Shown: one piece after another, positions 5,513 to 5,866 of the stretch
Layout: every line of letters begins with the position of its first letter
Position numbering within the stretch: position 1 is the first letter of the stretch
Assembly: GCA_029933365.1 (NCBI GenBank)
Contig: JAOZOH010000162.1
Location: 1-5,866, forward strand
Source: Desulfuromusa sp.
GTDB lineage: Bacteria; Desulfobacterota; Desulfuromonadia; Desulfuromonadales; Geopsychrobacteraceae
Direction of reading: 5' to 3'
Length of the DNA: 5,866 nt
The notes under the pieces: model-generated
The model's input: the letters and a program-made list of their open reading frames with translations, nothing else
Told to the model about the DNA's origin: nothing
Database searches by the model: none
Program-made: the position numbers and the translations under genes

Positions 5513-5847
5513 GGTTTCAATACCTCAATGTTTCGCACCACCACATCCCCGAGAATGACGGGATGATGTTTTGGGATATGGTCGACAAACGCTTCCAGTT
5601 CATCCATCCGCCGATCCACATCTTCCTCGGTAATCTTTCCAGCCAAATAGTCATCTTTTTGTTGCTGCAAAAAGCCTTTGAGATCAATCGCAACAACCTT
5701 CTGGGCATACTGCTGGTCGTAGAGGTAAACTGCTCCGGTGGCGATTATCAGACTGATAACCACGCTGATGATCGAGGAGAGGAACAAGGTCTGAATTGTG
5801 GTTTTCGGGGCAGCCTGAGTCTCTTTTTTAAAGGTCATTTTGGTCAC
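5509..5847 (-). CDS. trbI: TrbI-family F-type conjugation protein (inner membrane, periplasmic C-terminus)
   Basis: F TrbI is a small inner-membrane protein encoded just after traC that influences pilus outgrowth and retraction. This 112-residue protein matches the family layout: a short basic cytoplasmic tail (1-17), one membrane segment (about 18-43), then a periplasmic domain beginning V-V-A-I-D-L-K (51-57), a charged helical stretch (60-90), and a C-terminal strand region with H-P-V-I-L-G-D-V-V-V (95-104). The length is usual for the family. The start used is GTG 5847, with AAGGAG 9 bases upstream; ATG 5838 is possible but lacks a placed SD. The frame stays open to the window edge, so an upstream start cannot be fully excluded. 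A TGA overlapping the GTG (5846-5844) could be the stop of an upstream gene, where traC would be expected in F order. The family call rests on recognised motif pattern, not on a search. Confidence 0.75.
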   Translation of the reverse strand: MTKMTFKKETQAAPKTTIQTLFLSSIISVVISLIIATGAVYLYDQQYAQKVVAIDLKGFLQQQKDDYLAGKITEEDVDRRMDELEAFVDHIPKHHPVILGDVVVRNIEVLKP

Positions 5848-5866
5848 CGATGGAGTCTCCTTTTCT

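Noticed and set aside
1..5866. CRISPR array, tRNA, rRNA, insertion sequence or oriT
   Set aside because: Reading both strands I found no regularly spaced repeats, cloverleaf sequence, terminal inverted repeats with a transposase, or nic-like motif that I could defend.

Overview
This window carries the distal part of a conjugative type IV secretion (T4SS) gene cluster of the F type, and the boundary where that cluster ends. F-type transfer genes, strong Shine-Dalgarno (SD) sites and ATG/GTG starts point to a Gram-negative bacterium, most likely a proteobacterium or a relative such as Desulfobacterota, with a plasmid or an integrative conjugative element. I cannot name the species. No integrase, relaxase, replication gene or oriT is visible, so plasmid and chromosomal element cannot be told apart.

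Layout. Five genes run leftward (minus strand) from 5847 to 675 and look like one operon: a TrbI-family inner-membrane protein (5847-5509), an S26 signal peptidase of the TraF/TrhF kind (5512-4997), an 84-residue two-segment membrane protein (4987-4733), a 241-residue polytopic membrane protein (4722-3997), and a large TraG mating-pair protein (3980-675). They are tightly packed: a 4-base ATGA overlap, two stop codons fused to the next gene's SD, and a 16-base gap before traG. No promoter or terminator is seen between them, so the promoter probably lies beyond the right edge. TraG appears to end the operon.

The left end differs. Positions 1-180 are very AT-rich (45 G/C in 180 bases) and hold no convincing gene. 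From about 293 there is a near-consensus sigma-70 promoter, a perfect 7-bp hairpin in the presumed leader, a strong SD and a rightward gene for a very acidic 89-residue protein (380-649). This gene and traG converge on one hairpin terminator (652-676), which contains two bases of the traG stop codon.

How the genes work together. TrbI, the S26 peptidase and TraG are known parts of pilus assembly, substrate maturation and mating-pair stabilisation in F-like systems. The two small membrane genes between peptidase and traG are unrecognised and are the likeliest new components: the first resembles a pilin in layout, the second could be an exclusion or scaffold protein. The acidic orphan, with its own promoter, is the best accessory candidate. 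All three suggestions are inference.
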